Source: a virus. From it: 36,273 bases of DNA. Position 1 is the first letter of the stretch; the number at the start of each line of letters is the position of its first letter. Shown here in pieces: positions 21,142-28,809 of this stretch. The notes under the pieces were generated by a model, which did not search any database, was not told where the DNA came from, and saw only the letters and a program-made list of their open reading frames with translations. The DNA is taken from positions 1 through 36,273 of the IMG/VR virus record IMGVR_UViG_3300038441_000602. One strand, given 5' to 3'. Made by a program: the position numbers and the translations under genes.

Positions 21142-21675
21142 ATGACCGCGGTTATTCAAGTGAATACGTATCCACTGTCCGACATCGTGATCGGCTCTCT
21201 GAACGACAGCGACCTGGTGACCTGCGGGACGTGCGGCAAGAAGTTCCCCGACATCTACCCGTCTGCCCGCTGTCCGTACGAGTACGAGCACCCTCGCAAG
21301 TGGCCAACGGATGAGGCTGGCTGCCTGATCGGTGGACACCATGGCTGGCATGGGCACGCCTACATGATTGACCTGGCCGTGCAGTCGGGTTACCCGATGA
21401 CCGAGAAGGACACGCGCGCCCTGGATATCTACCGGGGCAACGCATCGCACGACGCTGCATCACAGCACATGCTCGACCAGGGCGGCTTGATGGACAAGGC
21501 CGAAGAGTGGATGAACAAGCACTGTGCTCCGGAGGGCTACAGCTTCGGGTGGCATGAGGGTGAGTTCTTCCTCGCGCACAACTACTGGTGGTACCCGGAA
21601 GCCGATGGCAACGACGGCAGGGACTGCCAGGGCAAGGACATCCACTACGACATCCACGGAGCCCAGGAGGTGTAG
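21142..21675 (+). CDS. Hypothetical protein with N-terminal CxxC
   Basis: A 177-residue protein starting one base after the previous stop. Near residue 28 it has TCGTCGKKFPDIYPSARCP, a C-x2-C with a later Cys that could form a zinc knuckle. The rest is rich in His, Trp and Tyr (HHGWHGHAY, NYWWYPEADG). Site 8 covers codons 4-8 (VIQVN). Not recognised. Confidence 0.65.
   Translation: MTAVIQVNTYPLSDIVIGSLNDSDLVTCGTCGKKFPDIYPSARCPYEYEHPRKWPTDEAGCLIGGHHGWHGHAYMIDLAVQSGYPMTEKDTRALDIYRGNASHDAASQHMLDQGGLMDKAEEWMNKHCAPEGYSFGWHEGEFFLAHNYWWYPEADGNDGRDCQGKDIHYDIHGAQEV
21153..21166. promoter_or_regulatory. Operator-type palindrome site 8 (TATTCAAGTGAATA)
   Basis: Within the first codons of the 177-residue protein gene. 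Encodes IQVN in the same frame as site 6, showing the sequence is conserved across different contexts. Confidence 0.8.
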
Positions 21676-21678
21676 CCC

Positions 21679-22029
21679 ATGACCGACTACGAGCACAAGG
21701 TCACCACCAACAACAAGCCCCGTCCGGTCATCGACGCATGGTTGCTGACCGCAAAGGAGCGGGAGGACTTTGATTACCTGGACTGGGAAGCCATCGAGGA
21801 TGGTCGCGATTCCGCCTCGTTCTTCCGCTACAGGAAAGAGCTGTACGACCTCGGGAACTTCCTGGCGTGGGACACGGCATGGACTGGTCCTCGGCCGGAG
21901 TGGGCTGGGAGGTGGGACGGGTTCTATAACGACTCGTTCTTCACCGGAATGGTGGTCAGGTACGCATCACCGGACTGTGAGCAGGTCGTGGTCGGCTCAG
22001 TGATCTATCGACCGAAGGAGGAGACGTGA
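21679..22029 (+). CDS. Hypothetical protein (116 aa)
   Basis: ATG behind GGAGGTGT. Aromatic-rich acidic protein (EREDFDYLDWEAIEDGRDSASFFRYRK). No known family. Stop overlaps the next GTG (GTGA). Confidence 0.65.
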   Translation: MTDYEHKVTTNNKPRPVIDAWLLTAKEREDFDYLDWEAIEDGRDSASFFRYRKELYDLGNFLAWDTAWTGPRPEWAGRWDGFYNDSFFTGMVVRYASPDCEQVVVGSVIYRPKEET

Positions 22030-22244
22030 AGCACGGTAACGAGCTGTGCAAACAGCACCTGTGGGAGCACCGACGATGGGCCGGTCAGATCGACAAGGAC
22101 GGCAACCCCACGGGTGGCTGGGGTCCTGACAATCCAATCCCTAAGGGCGTCACGGTTGCGCTGGCTGAGACGCAGAGGCGCAGCATTCGGACGCAGTGCA
22201 CGGAGGAGCGGGGCTGCTCTGACAGCTACGGCCCGCGCCCATAG
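22026..22244 (+). CDS. Small protein (72 aa)
   Basis: GTG start overlapping the previous TGA, with AAGGAGGAG just before. His- and Trp-rich N-terminus (KHGNELCKQHLWEHRRWAG). Two Cys near the end (TQCTEERGCSD). Unknown. Confidence 0.6.
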   Translation: MKHGNELCKQHLWEHRRWAGQIDKDGNPTGGWGPDNPIPKGVTVALAETQRRSIRTQCTEERGCSDSYGPRP

Positions 22245-22256
22245 CTCTACGGCAAG

Positions 22257-22270
22257 TTGCTAATGAGTCC
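22257..22270 (+). promoter_or_regulatory. TTGCTARTNNGYC element 4
   Basis: TTGCTAATGAGTCC directly followed by palindromic site 9, and 29 bases before the ATG at 22299. The overlap (the palindrome begins where the element ends) suggests a promoter controlled by the site. Confidence 0.6.
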
Positions 22271-22283
22271 ATTCATATGAATA
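22270..22283. promoter_or_regulatory. Operator-type palindrome site 9 (CATTCATATGAATA)
   Basis: Immediately downstream of TTGCTARTNNGYC element 4 and upstream of GGGAGG. A bound protein would cover the transcription start of that promoter. Confidence 0.8.
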
Positions 22284-22298
22284 GGGAGGTGCACAGAG

Positions 22299-22886
22299 AT
22301 GAGTGACGAACAGATCGGCGAGTACGAGTTCAAAGAGGGCACGCTGTACGTGAAGACGCATCGGTCGAAGCTGTCCGTTGAGGGACCGTGGAATGAGCGG
22401 AGGGTTGACGCTACTGCGGTCCTGCACGTGTCCAGCAGTCCTGCGTTCAAGTGGTTGGAGGCGGACGGAGCCCTGGTCATTCGTGGGCGCAAGTACCGCG
22501 TCCACACGGGACGGATCAGGACCACGGAGGAGTACACCAAACGATCCGGCCTTACCACTCAGTGGAGGGCTGACGGCAACCTGTCCTTCCGCGAGTTCCT
22601 CAACGACAACGGCGTGCCCGTGACCTGGGACACCGCAACGTATACGCGGCTCGACGCCATGGTGTCCGAGGCATGCGACAAGTACGTGGCCGACTTCCCT
22701 GGTTGGGAGGAGCACTGCCTGCGCCTGGCCATCGACTCGGAGGTCGACCGGAACGAGGGCAAGATCCGAGAGCTGCGCGAGGAGCTGGACAAGTACACGG
22801 GCAGGCGAGACAGGTTCGCGGCCCTGCTGGAACTCAGGCAGCCCAATGCCGGGCACATCAGCATCAACGACCTGGACGGGCGGTAG
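22299..22886 (+). CDS. Hypothetical protein with C-terminal coiled coil (195 aa)
   Basis: Starts at ATG after GGGAGGTGC. The N-terminal half is beta-rich (EFKEGTLYVKTHRSKLSVEG; HVSSSPAFKWLEADGALVI). From about residue 148 an acidic/basic helix runs (EVDRNEGKIRELREELDKYTG). Possibly nucleic-acid or partner binding. Not recognised. It heads a new operon after element 4 and site 9. Confidence 0.65.
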   Translation: MSDEQIGEYEFKEGTLYVKTHRSKLSVEGPWNERRVDATAVLHVSSSPAFKWLEADGALVIRGRKYRVHTGRIRTTEEYTKRSGLTTQWRADGNLSFREFLNDNGVPVTWDTATYTRLDAMVSEACDKYVADFPGWEEHCLRLAIDSEVDRNEGKIRELREELDKYTGRRDRFAALLELRQPNAGHISINDLDGR

Positions 22887-22889
22887 CCC

Positions 22890-23183
22890 ATGACGCAGAC
22901 CATCGAGAGGACTCGACGCCTCGTCAAGGCACCGAACAGATTCCCCGGCGTCTACCTGCGCGTGATCGGGCCAGTCCTGGAAGAACGCGAGGAGTGGTTC
23001 ACCGCGACCGATTGGGCCGGCACCACGTACGAGTGGCCCGAGGTGATCGAGGAGGACACAGGCCAGCTCTACGTCGTGATGGTCGGAGATGACCACAAGT
23101 GGATTGTCGATCCTGGCGACCTGGAAGACGTACCGGAAGACGAAGACTACTGCGGGTGCGGCCAAATCGGCTGTCCCTGGTAA
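22890..23183 (+). CDS. Hypothetical acidic protein (97 aa)
   Basis: ATG four bases after the previous stop. Basic first 30 residues (RTRRLVKAPNRFPGVYLR), then a strongly acidic part ending YCGCGQIGCPW with four Cys residues close together. The cluster could bind a metal. No family recognised. Confidence 0.6.
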   Translation: MTQTIERTRRLVKAPNRFPGVYLRVIGPVLEEREEWFTATDWAGTTYEWPEVIEEDTGQLYVVMVGDDHKWIVDPGDLEDVPEDEDYCGCGQIGCPW

Positions 23184-23196
23184 GGAGGGAAAACCA

Positions 23197-23610
23197 ATGG
23201 AGAGAACAGATCGCGAGCGGTTCCAAGTCATGCTCGCAAATATTGCGCTGGATGCACCCGGTGACCTGTGGTTCGCCGTGGATGACGACACCCGCGACAA
23301 GGAGAACGGCACGGGCCTCATCTGTGACCTGCTGGAGGATGGCAACCCGTTCCACCGCGTTACCCACCTGACGATGCGCTCTGGCGTGAGCGTGCTCACT
23401 CGGTCGGCCATGGGCACGTGGCACAACCCGTTCACGGGCGATGACGAGGACCACCTACTCACCGCGGACGGGCTACGGCTCTACATGTCACCGGAGGACC
23501 GAGCTCGAATCCTCGCCGCGTACAAGAAGATGCGCATTGACGAGATCACTTCGGACGACGCGCTGGCAATTCTCGAGTGCGCCCTGTTCGGACAGGTGGT
23601 GTACCGGTGA
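23197..23610 (+). CDS. Hypothetical protein (137 aa)
   Basis: Start set at ATG 23197 with AAGGAGGG ahead. The frame is open upstream, but that part overlaps the previous gene. Mixed alpha/beta, acidic, with a final helical part (EDRARILAAYKKMRIDEITSDDALAILE). Not recognised. Stop overlaps the next GTG. Confidence 0.65.
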   Translation: MERTDRERFQVMLANIALDAPGDLWFAVDDDTRDKENGTGLICDLLEDGNPFHRVTHLTMRSGVSVLTRSAMGTWHNPFTGDDEDHLLTADGLRLYMSPEDRARILAAYKKMRIDEITSDDALAILECALFGQVVYR

Positions 23611-23885
23611 GCGCGATGAAGCCCAACAAAAGCGCGACCATTGCTATCGCACTGGCGATCGGGGGTGCACTCACGGCCGGGTTTGTGGGGGGACGACTCA
23701 CAACAACCCCACTCCAGCCGCTTCCCGGCGAGGTGCTGGTCTCCGAAGGACAGCCCGTCAATATCAACGTCACCCGACCCACAGTGCTCAGCGTGGTCAT
23801 GGAGGACGACGACGCGGCCGAACAACGGTGCCTGGACATGGGTGGATGGCCTGACGGTCAGATCTGCCGGAACGTGGACTACTGA
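23607..23885 (+). CDS. Predicted membrane-anchored or exported protein (92 aa)
   Basis: GTG 23607 overlaps the previous stop (an ATG at 23616 is an alternative). Residues about 10-30 (TIAIALAIGGALTAGFVGG) form a transmembrane or signal segment after basic residues. The remaining 60 residues are polar with two Cys, as in exported small proteins. Role unknown. Possibly involved in superinfection exclusion, but that is only a guess. Confidence 0.6.
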   Translation: MSAMKPNKSATIAIALAIGGALTAGFVGGRLTTTPLQPLPGEVLVSEGQPVNINVTRPTVLSVVMEDDDAAEQRCLDMGGWPDGQICRNVDY

Positions 23886-23886
23886 C

Positions 23887-24105
23887 GTGAGCAAAATCCG
23901 GATCAACAAGCATCCGTTCGCGGACAGTTACGCGCTCCACGATGAACGCATCATCGAGTTCAGCTCCGGTGAGACGCAGGACGAGCTGGCGGGTGGGCTC
24001 ATCTCGTTCATGAGGCTGCCTGACGGGCGGCTGCGGGTGGAGCTGTACCAGCTCGACGAGAACGTGACCGTAGTGGCACCGCCGGAGCGATTGGCTGGCG
24101 GCTGA
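23887..24105 (+). CDS. Small protein (72 aa)
   Basis: GTG 23887 starts two bases after the previous stop. Weak ribosome binding site. Beta-like composition (RIIEFSSGETQDELAGGL; RLRVELYQLDENVTVV). Not recognised. Confidence 0.55.
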   Translation: MSKIRINKHPFADSYALHDERIIEFSSGETQDELAGGLISFMRLPDGRLRVELYQLDENVTVVAPPERLAGG

Positions 24106-24106
24106 C

Positions 24107-24274
24107 ATGGACAAGTACAGGAACCCCACTGGATTCGCGCTCGGTGTCGTTCTAGCGCTGGTTGTGCTTCTGGTAGTGGCGCTCTGGGTCGCCGTGACAC
24201 TCGTGCCGGCAGGTCCCTGTGGACCTGATGGTCAGCCTTGCCAGATCGAACGTGGACCAGGAGGTGGACCGTGA
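24107..24274 (+). CDS. Tiny membrane protein (55 aa)
   Basis: MDKYRNPTGFALGVVLALVV, then a long nonpolar run and an extracellular-type tail with two Cys (GPCGPDGQPC). One transmembrane helix at about residues 10-33. ATG one base after the previous stop. Confidence 0.6.
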   Translation: MDKYRNPTGFALGVVLALVVLLVVALWVAVTLVPAGPCGPDGQPCQIERGPGGGP

Positions 24275-24522
24275 CCACGTACACAAGAGAGCAAATCACC
24301 ACCGCCCTGAACCGAGCGGCGGACGAGATCGCTGAAGCCGTCGGCATCAATGAGGGACCAATCCTTGATGCCATGAACCTGGCCGTCAATGTCGGGATGA
24401 GCTACCTCGAAGGCACCGCGGACACTGTGGCTGACGCCATCGAGGAGAACTACGACGTGCTCTCGGACGACATCGAAGAGGGCAGGACCCTGGTTGACCA
24501 TGTGCTCGGGTGGCTGGAATGA
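24271..24522 (+). CDS. Small acidic helical protein (83 aa)
   Basis: GTG 24271 lies behind GGAGG and overlaps the previous TGA. Helical and acidic throughout (LNRAADEIAEAVG; TADTVADAIEENYDVLSDDIEEG). Not recognised. Confidence 0.6.
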   Translation: MTTYTREQITTALNRAADEIAEAVGINEGPILDAMNLAVNVGMSYLEGTADTVADAIEENYDVLSDDIEEGRTLVDHVLGWLE

Positions 24523-24611
24523 GGGTCGCTGGACTCATGGTTCTGGTGGGCCTCGTCCTGGTGGCCGCGTTCCTGGCTGGCTTCGGACTGCACGAGATGA
24601 CTGCGAGATGA
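24519..24611 (+). CDS. Tiny membrane protein (30 aa)
   Basis: MRVAGLMVLVGLVLVAAFLA then GFGLHEMTAR. One transmembrane helix. ATG overlaps the previous TGA and its own stop overlaps the next ATG, an unbroken chain. Confidence 0.6.
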   Translation: MRVAGLMVLVGLVLVAAFLAGFGLHEMTAR

Positions 24612-24763
24612 GCGCGGGCCTGACCAAGAAGTGGGCAACGGCTCGGAAGGCTGCGAGTTGCGCTGGGTGTCGGCGGGCTATCCCCGTTGGTGCACAGTAC
24701 TGGCAGGTCCAACCACCGTTCGTTCCCGCGACCAAGTTCTGCTCAGAGGAGTGTGACAGATGA
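24608..24763 (+). CDS. Small zinc-ribbon-like protein (51 aa)
   Basis: ATGA overlap on both sides. Cys pairs CAGC (about residue 18) and CSEEC (about residue 45) form a two-knuckle zinc site of TRASH/ribbon type, with a basic N-terminus. Directly precedes the Ku gene, which also has Cys residues in its N-terminal part. Possibly an adaptor, but no family certain. Confidence 0.65.
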   Translation: MSAGLTKKWATARKAASCAGCRRAIPVGAQYWQVQPPFVPATKFCSEECDR

Positions 24764-25710
24764 GAGCGGTATGGAAAGGTGTCATCTCCTTCGGACTGGC
24801 GAACATCGCGGTCAGGCTGTACTCAGCCACGGAGGACAAGGACATCCGATTCAAGTCAGTGCATGTCGGCTGTGGTGGTGGGATCAAGATGCCACGGATG
24901 TGCACGAAGTGCGGTGAACAGGGTCTCGCGTCCAGTGCCATCGGCAAGGGCTACGAGACGGGAGACGGCCTGGTCCTGCTCGATGAATCCGATCTGGCTG
25001 ACCTGCCGCTGAGCACCAGCCGGCGCATTGAGATCGAGCAGTTCGTTACGGACGTCGATCCGATCTATCACGAGAAGATGTACTACCTGGAGCCGGACGG
25101 TCCGGAGATGATCCAGGCATACGAGCTGCTCGCGCATGGACTGAAGGGGACTCGCCGGATCGGCATAGGGAAGGCGGCGCTACGACAGCGAGAGCGCATG
25201 GTCGCGCTGAGTGTCCTGGATGGGAACGTCATCCGCCTGACCACACTGCGCTGGCCTGACGAGGTGCGTGTTCCTGAGTTCATGCACATGCCTACGGGCG
25301 AAAGCACCACAACGGCCGGGTACCTGATGGCGTGCGAGATCATCAAGTCCATGGCCGTCGATGAGCTGGACCTGACCCAGTATTCAGATGAATACCGCAA
25401 CGCCCTGGAACGGGTCATCGAGGCGAAGGTGGCCGGACAGTCCTCGCCGGCGATCGAGTCTAAGCCACAGTCCAACGTGGTCGACCTCATGGCAGCACTC
25501 AGAGCGTCCGTCGAGAAGGCCCGGGCGGACAGGCAGGCCAGGGAGGCTGCCACAGAACAGGCGATTCCCGCTCTAGTGGGCTCGCGTAGAGCCACGAAAA
25601 CGACGAGGACGGGTCAGGGCAAGGGTACGGAAAAGATCTTGGCTCCTGTAAAGGTTGCCTCATCCACATCACGGGCGACACGTACGCCCAAAGTTGCTAG
25701 TCAGTCCTAA
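24760..25710 (+). CDS. ku: Ku protein (DNA end-binding, NHEJ)
   Basis: A 316-residue homologue of bacterial Ku. The opening MRAVWKGVISFGLANIAVRLYSATEDKDIRFKSVH is diagnostic, as are LLDESDLADLP, YYLEPDG and AYELLAHGLKGTRRIGIGK. The N-terminal domain has a CxxC-type element (RMCTKCGEQG) not usual in Ku, perhaps a small zinc insert. The C-terminal tail after residue 230 is basic and Ser/Thr-rich. Bacterial Ku bridges DNA ends and recruits LigD. In mycobacteriophages Omega and Corndog a phage Ku helps circularise genomes with short cohesive ends. A partial 75-base element lies in codons near the end, and site 10 lies in the middle. Confidence 0.93.
   Translation: MRAVWKGVISFGLANIAVRLYSATEDKDIRFKSVHVGCGGGIKMPRMCTKCGEQGLASSAIGKGYETGDGLVLLDESDLADLPLSTSRRIEIEQFVTDVDPIYHEKMYYLEPDGPEMIQAYELLAHGLKGTRRIGIGKAALRQRERMVALSVLDGNVIRLTTLRWPDEVRVPEFMHMPTGESTTTAGYLMACEIIKSMAVDELDLTQYSDEYRNALERVIEAKVAGQSSPAIESKPQSNVVDLMAALRASVEKARADRQAREAATEQAIPALVGSRRATKTTRTGQGKGTEKILAPVKVASSTSRATRTPKVASQS
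25381..25394. promoter_or_regulatory. Operator-type palindrome site 10 (TATTCAGATGAATA)
   Basis: Deep inside the Ku gene, about 620 bases from its start. A full 14-base match to the half-sites here argues against a role limited to promoters. Confidence 0.75.
25623..25651. repeat. 75-base hairpin element, partial copy inside ku
   Basis: Bases 25629-25649 are the exact reverse complement of 4501-4521, and 25623-25640 the exact reverse complement of 35066-35083. The stretch is in frame and encodes GTEKILAPVK near the Ku C-terminus. Confidence 0.75.
25694..25707 (+). promoter_or_regulatory. TTGCTARTNNGYC element 5
   Basis: TTGCTAGTCAGTCC across the end of the Ku gene, 18 bases before the GTG of the DUF932 gene. 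Confidence 0.5.
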
Positions 25711-25724
25711 CAAGGGAGAAAGCA

Positions 25725-26807
25725 GTGAGCAAGTACACGAACGAGTACCTGCGTGAGCACGTCCGCTACGGCTACAAGGGTCTGCGCGGGAAGACGTGGT
25801 GGGACACGTGGGGCGAGGAAGGGACGTACGCCTTCGACGGAGCTGTTCCGCTCGATGTGGCGATCAGTCTCATCGACTACCCGATCCAGGAGCAGGTCAT
25901 CCCGTGCCCGTGTGGCGAGTGTGGACAGTCCCGGAAGGAGCTGGTGCATGGCGTGACCGGTCACTACCTCGGTACGCACAACGAGGGCTGGAAGCTGCAC
26001 AGCCCGAAGGAGTGGCTGCTCGACGGCCCGGCGAAGATCCTGGACGACTCGGTGAACATCGGCTCGGTCGGTGTGCTCGGTTACGGCCAGGTGGTGTGGG
26101 TCCAGATCGAGATGAGCGACTCCGCCCGTGAGGCCATGGGTACCGCGTTCCGTCCCTACATGCTGTGCTACACGGCCATGGACGGGAGCATGTCCACCGG
26201 GTTCCAGTGGGCCAGCAAGATCAGCATCTGCGACAACACGTTCTACGGCAACATGTCCGAGCGGACGAAGAAGCACCGGACCCGGCACACCCGCAACTCG
26301 GAGCTGAAGGTGCTCGACATCCGTTCGGCGCTGGGCATCATGTTCGAGACCGCGGACACCATCGAGACCGAGATGCGGGCACTGATGGAGCTGGAGGTGT
26401 CCAGTCGTCAGTTCAGCCAGTATCTCGACCTAGCTCACCCGATTCCGGAGCGTCGGGACATGGGCAAGCGCAAGGACGGGCAGCCGAAGGAAGACAAGAC
26501 CCACAACAACGCCGTCCGCCTACAGGACACGCTGACCGACCTCTACACCGGCAGCAACAAGTCCGAGATCGATGACAAGTTCCGGGCGATGGTCGCTCCG
26601 TACGAGGGCACTGCGTGGGGCGTGCTGATGATGGAGAACACCTGGACTCACCACCTCCAGGGGATCAAGGGCGACGCACGTGGTGAGCGGAACCTCATGG
26701 CCGACATCAAGGGCCAGTTCGCGGACGTGGACCGGACCACGATGAGCCGGCTGGGCCAGGTGCTCGACGGGAAGCAGGCCAAGCACCTCGAACTGGTCGC
26801 GGCGTAA
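25725..26807 (+). CDS. DUF932-type phage/plasmid protein
   Basis: A 360-residue protein starting at GTG behind AAGGGAG. The central region, ILDDSVNIGSVGVLGYGQVVWVQIEM ... STGFQWASKISICDNTFYGN ... KKHRTRHTRNSELKV, is the DUF932/phage-plasmid-like family pattern. A cysteine cluster (PCPCGECGQ) lies at about residues 60-68, which is unusual for that family and could be a zinc site. Members are frequent on actinophages and plasmids. The biochemical role is not established. Confidence 0.8.
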   Translation: MSKYTNEYLREHVRYGYKGLRGKTWWDTWGEEGTYAFDGAVPLDVAISLIDYPIQEQVIPCPCGECGQSRKELVHGVTGHYLGTHNEGWKLHSPKEWLLDGPAKILDDSVNIGSVGVLGYGQVVWVQIEMSDSAREAMGTAFRPYMLCYTAMDGSMSTGFQWASKISICDNTFYGNMSERTKKHRTRHTRNSELKVLDIRSALGIMFETADTIETEMRALMELEVSSRQFSQYLDLAHPIPERRDMGKRKDGQPKEDKTHNNAVRLQDTLTDLYTGSNKSEIDDKFRAMVAPYEGTAWGVLMMENTWTHHLQGIKGDARGERNLMADIKGQFADVDRTTMSRLGQVLDGKQAKHLELVAA

Positions 26808-26835
26808 GCAATCCAACCAACGGAAGGAAACAGAA

Positions 26836-27273
26836 ATGGCGAACGTACGAACCCTCGTCCGTCACGAGGCACAGCACATCCGGGTCGTGTCCCTCGCTGA
26901 AGGGGACGTGTACAAGCGGATCATCCCGGCCGACACCTACAACAAGGCCAAGGTGGTGTTCGGTGCAGTGAAGGATGTCCTCGTCAACGGGGAGCACACC
27001 GCGATCGTTTCCGTCGAGTACGAGATCAGCTCCTACTCCGACGTGGAGGCGAAGCTCGTCACGCTCACCGAGCAGGAGGACGTGGCACTGTTCCCGGCTC
27101 GGCCGGAAGAGGTGCGGGTGTACTTCGAGGAGGTGCGCGAGGCTCAGGACCGCAAGGTGGCCGCGAAGCGGCGGGAGCTGGCCGAGGCTCTGCGTCGGTT
27201 CGATGCAGTGAACTCCGTGCTCGCGGGTGAGCTGACCGTTCCGCAGATCGAGCAGGTTGCGATCACGTCATGA
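26836..27273 (+). CDS. Hypothetical protein (145 aa)
   Basis: ATG behind AAGGAAAC. Residues 10-85 look like a small beta domain, and after about residue 95 a charged helix (FEEVREAQDRKVAAKRRELAEALRRF). It follows the DUF932 gene in many phages of this type. Function unknown. Stop overlaps the next ATG. Confidence 0.65.
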   Translation: MANVRTLVRHEAQHIRVVSLAEGDVYKRIIPADTYNKAKVVFGAVKDVLVNGEHTAIVSVEYEISSYSDVEAKLVTLTEQEDVALFPARPEEVRVYFEEVREAQDRKVAAKRRELAEALRRFDAVNSVLAGELTVPQIEQVAITS

Positions 27274-27428
27274 GCAGGCCACTTCGACACAGCCTGGAGG
27301 CACCCACACGGGCAGACACGGCAGAGCTGATCGGGATGCTGTCCCGGATCGGCGTGCTCAACAAGGGTGCGGCTCAGACGTACCGCTACAGCACGAGGAA
27401 GTTCACCCGTCCACGTAGGAGGAAGTGA
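27270..27428 (+). CDS. Small basic protein (52 aa)
   Basis: ATG overlaps the previous TGA. Basic end (RYSTRKFTRPRRRK) and an early helical stretch. Unknown. Stop overlaps the next ATG. Confidence 0.6.
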   Translation: MSRPLRHSLEAPTRADTAELIGMLSRIGVLNKGAAQTYRYSTRKFTRPRRRK

Positions 27429-27577
27429 TGCAACGGGAGGTAGGAGGGCCACCTCAGCGGGATCTGCTCTCGCCCGACACGAACAAGTGGGGTCCGACGT
27501 TGTTACTCGCTATATCCGCGGCCCTGTTCGCCGGCTCGATCCTCGTCATGGCACTTGCTGATTCGGTCTGTCGATGA
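27428..27577 (+). CDS. Tiny membrane protein (49 aa)
   Basis: Polar first 22 residues (MQREVGGPPQRDLLSPDTNK), then one transmembrane helix (TLLLAISAALFAGSILVMAL). Overlaps its neighbours at both ends. Confidence 0.6.
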   Translation: MQREVGGPPQRDLLSPDTNKWGPTLLLAISAALFAGSILVMALADSVCR

Positions 27578-27729
27578 AGCAGGTCGAACCTCCGGAGTGG
27601 CGTGCCTGTCGGGAACGGACCGAGACCGAGGAGCGCGGTGTGGAGGAATCCGTGACGCGCAGGATGCTCGAGAAGGTGACGGGCTTCTTCATCCGCAGCA
27701 GGGACGCAAAGCCGACACCCATCCGGTAG
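27574..27729 (+). CDS. Small charged protein (51 aa)
   Basis: ATG overlaps the previous TGA. Acidic/basic mixed (ERTETEERGVEESVTRRM). No family recognised. The conserved TTGCTAATGTGCC element follows four bases after its stop. Confidence 0.55.
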   Translation: MKQVEPPEWRACRERTETEERGVEESVTRRMLEKVTGFFIRSRDAKPTPIR

Positions 27730-27732
27730 GTA

Positions 27733-27746
27733 TTGCTAATGTGCCA
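27733..27746 (+). promoter_or_regulatory. TTGCTARTNNGYC element 6
   Basis: TTGCTAATGTGCCA in a 61-base gap between two genes, 45 bases before the GTG at 27791. One of the better intergenic examples. Confidence 0.55.
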
Positions 27747-27790
27747 GGGTTGTGTCAAGATCACCCGACCCTGACAAAGGGAGGGGGCCT

Positions 27791-28084
27791 GTGAGTTCAG
27801 AGCGAGTCCGCAAACTCCTAGCCAAAGCACGCGATCCGGGGTGCACGCCGGAAGAGGCGCGAGCGTACGAAGAAAAGGCGGTAGAGCTGATCGTCAAGTA
27901 CGGCATCAAGGTTCCGAGAGTTCAATCCGCAGCACACAAGACGAGAGTCCGGTCAGTTGTCGGTGGGTTCAAGATCTATTGCTCCTGCCGACAGGTGGAC
28001 CGGAGGTACCCAGTGAAGGACCTGGCCGATACGTATGCGTCGGCGCACAGGTTCTACAGCAACAGACATGAAAGGAGGAAGTGA
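27791..28084 (+). CDS. DUF2786-like protein
   Basis: A 97-residue protein starting at GTG 27791 behind GGGAGGG. The first 40 residues (VRKLLAKARDPGCTPEEARAYEEKAVELIVKYGI) match the DUF2786 signature: a short helical repeat with K-L-L-x-x-A ... E-A-x-x-x-x-x-K-A-x-E-L. The rest is basic with FKIYCSC and a Tyr/Arg-rich end. Frequent on phages and mobile elements; role unknown. Confidence 0.75.
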   Translation: MSSERVRKLLAKARDPGCTPEEARAYEEKAVELIVKYGIKVPRVQSAAHKTRVRSVVGGFKIYCSCRQVDRRYPVKDLADTYASAHRFYSNRHERRK

Positions 28085-28308
28085 TGGGCGTACGTGTTAG
28101 GCGCATCGATCTCGGCAAGGACGACAGGCCGACTCGGTTCACGGTCGTGATGGACATGGAGAACGCAGCCGAGATCGTGGAGCGGTTCGGAAAGCTCTCC
28201 CCGGCCACGGGCGGTAACGAGGCCACATCGGAGCTGTACGACGCTCTCTCGTCCGCGTTCAACTGCTTCTGGGACAACGGAGTGGACGGGTTCCGTCGTG
28301 GCAAGTGA
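28084..28308 (+). CDS. Hypothetical protein (74 aa)
   Basis: ATG 28084 overlaps the previous stop. Alpha/beta composition (FTVVMDMENAAEIVERFGKL). Unknown function. Ends inside the next gene. Confidence 0.6.
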   Translation: MGVRVRRIDLGKDDRPTRFTVVMDMENAAEIVERFGKLSPATGGNEATSELYDALSSAFNCFWDNGVDGFRRGK

Positions 28309-28540
28309 CGAAACCACCGAACAGAAGCTGGCAGTTGCCAAGCTACGTATTGACCGGCTCGAAGAGGAGCAGGCCAAGTACCTGACCGAGATCGCGCGGC
28401 TGAAGAGTGCCCTGTCCCACCAGTACCGGACGGGGCGCAGGGCTGCGTTCCGGGACATCCTGAAGGTGGCGATCACCGAGGAGGAAGTTCACGGGTCGAA
28501 GCACATTGCCAGGCGACTGGCACTCCTGGAGGATGATTAA
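28298..28540 (+). CDS. Coiled-coil protein (80 aa)
   Basis: GTG start overlapping the previous gene. Residues 8-40 form a clear coiled coil (TEQKLAVAKLRIDRLEEEQA). Then a basic helical end. Possible scaffold or partner protein, function unknown. Confidence 0.6.
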   Translation: MASDETTEQKLAVAKLRIDRLEEEQAKYLTEIARLKSALSHQYRTGRRAAFRDILKVAITEEEVHGSKHIARRLALLEDD

Positions 28541-28542
28541 CA

Positions 28543-28806
28543 GTGACGAACGTCAATATACGGCTGGAACCCACTGCGCTAGAACTGGCGGTTGAGCGGA
28601 TCGTTGAGAACGTCGAGAACTTCAGCGACGTTGACAACGCCGAACAGAAGCAGTGGCTGATCGACCAGATCATGCGCGACCTGCTCGGTGAGGGGTACGA
28701 GAAGTGGCGGGACGCATTCAACGCGGAGTCCGAGCAGCTCGGGGTCGGCCCCTGGAGTGAAGGGGTCATGCCCGGAGATCCCATCACGCAGGCGGCATTC
28801 AAGTGA
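28543..28806 (+). CDS. Hypothetical acidic protein (87 aa)
   Basis: GTG 28543 behind GGAGG. Acidic helical (VERIVENVENFSDVDNAEQK). Its stop TGA lies inside palindromic site 11 and overlaps the next GTG. Unknown. Confidence 0.6.
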   Translation: MTNVNIRLEPTALELAVERIVENVENFSDVDNAEQKQWLIDQIMRDLLGEGYEKWRDAFNAESEQLGVGPWSEGVMPGDPITQAAFK

Positions 28807-28809
28807 ATA
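28796..28809. promoter_or_regulatory. Operator-type palindrome site 11 (CATTCAAGTGAATA)
   Basis: Contains both the stop of the upstream gene (TGA 28804-28806) and the GTG start of the polynucleotide kinase gene (28803-28805). The site therefore sits exactly on a translational junction. Confidence 0.8.

Noticed and set aside
22260-23462. Minus-strand open frame of 400 codons
   Set aside because: Antisense to three early genes that have good ribosome sites and overlaps. Typical GC-rich shadow.
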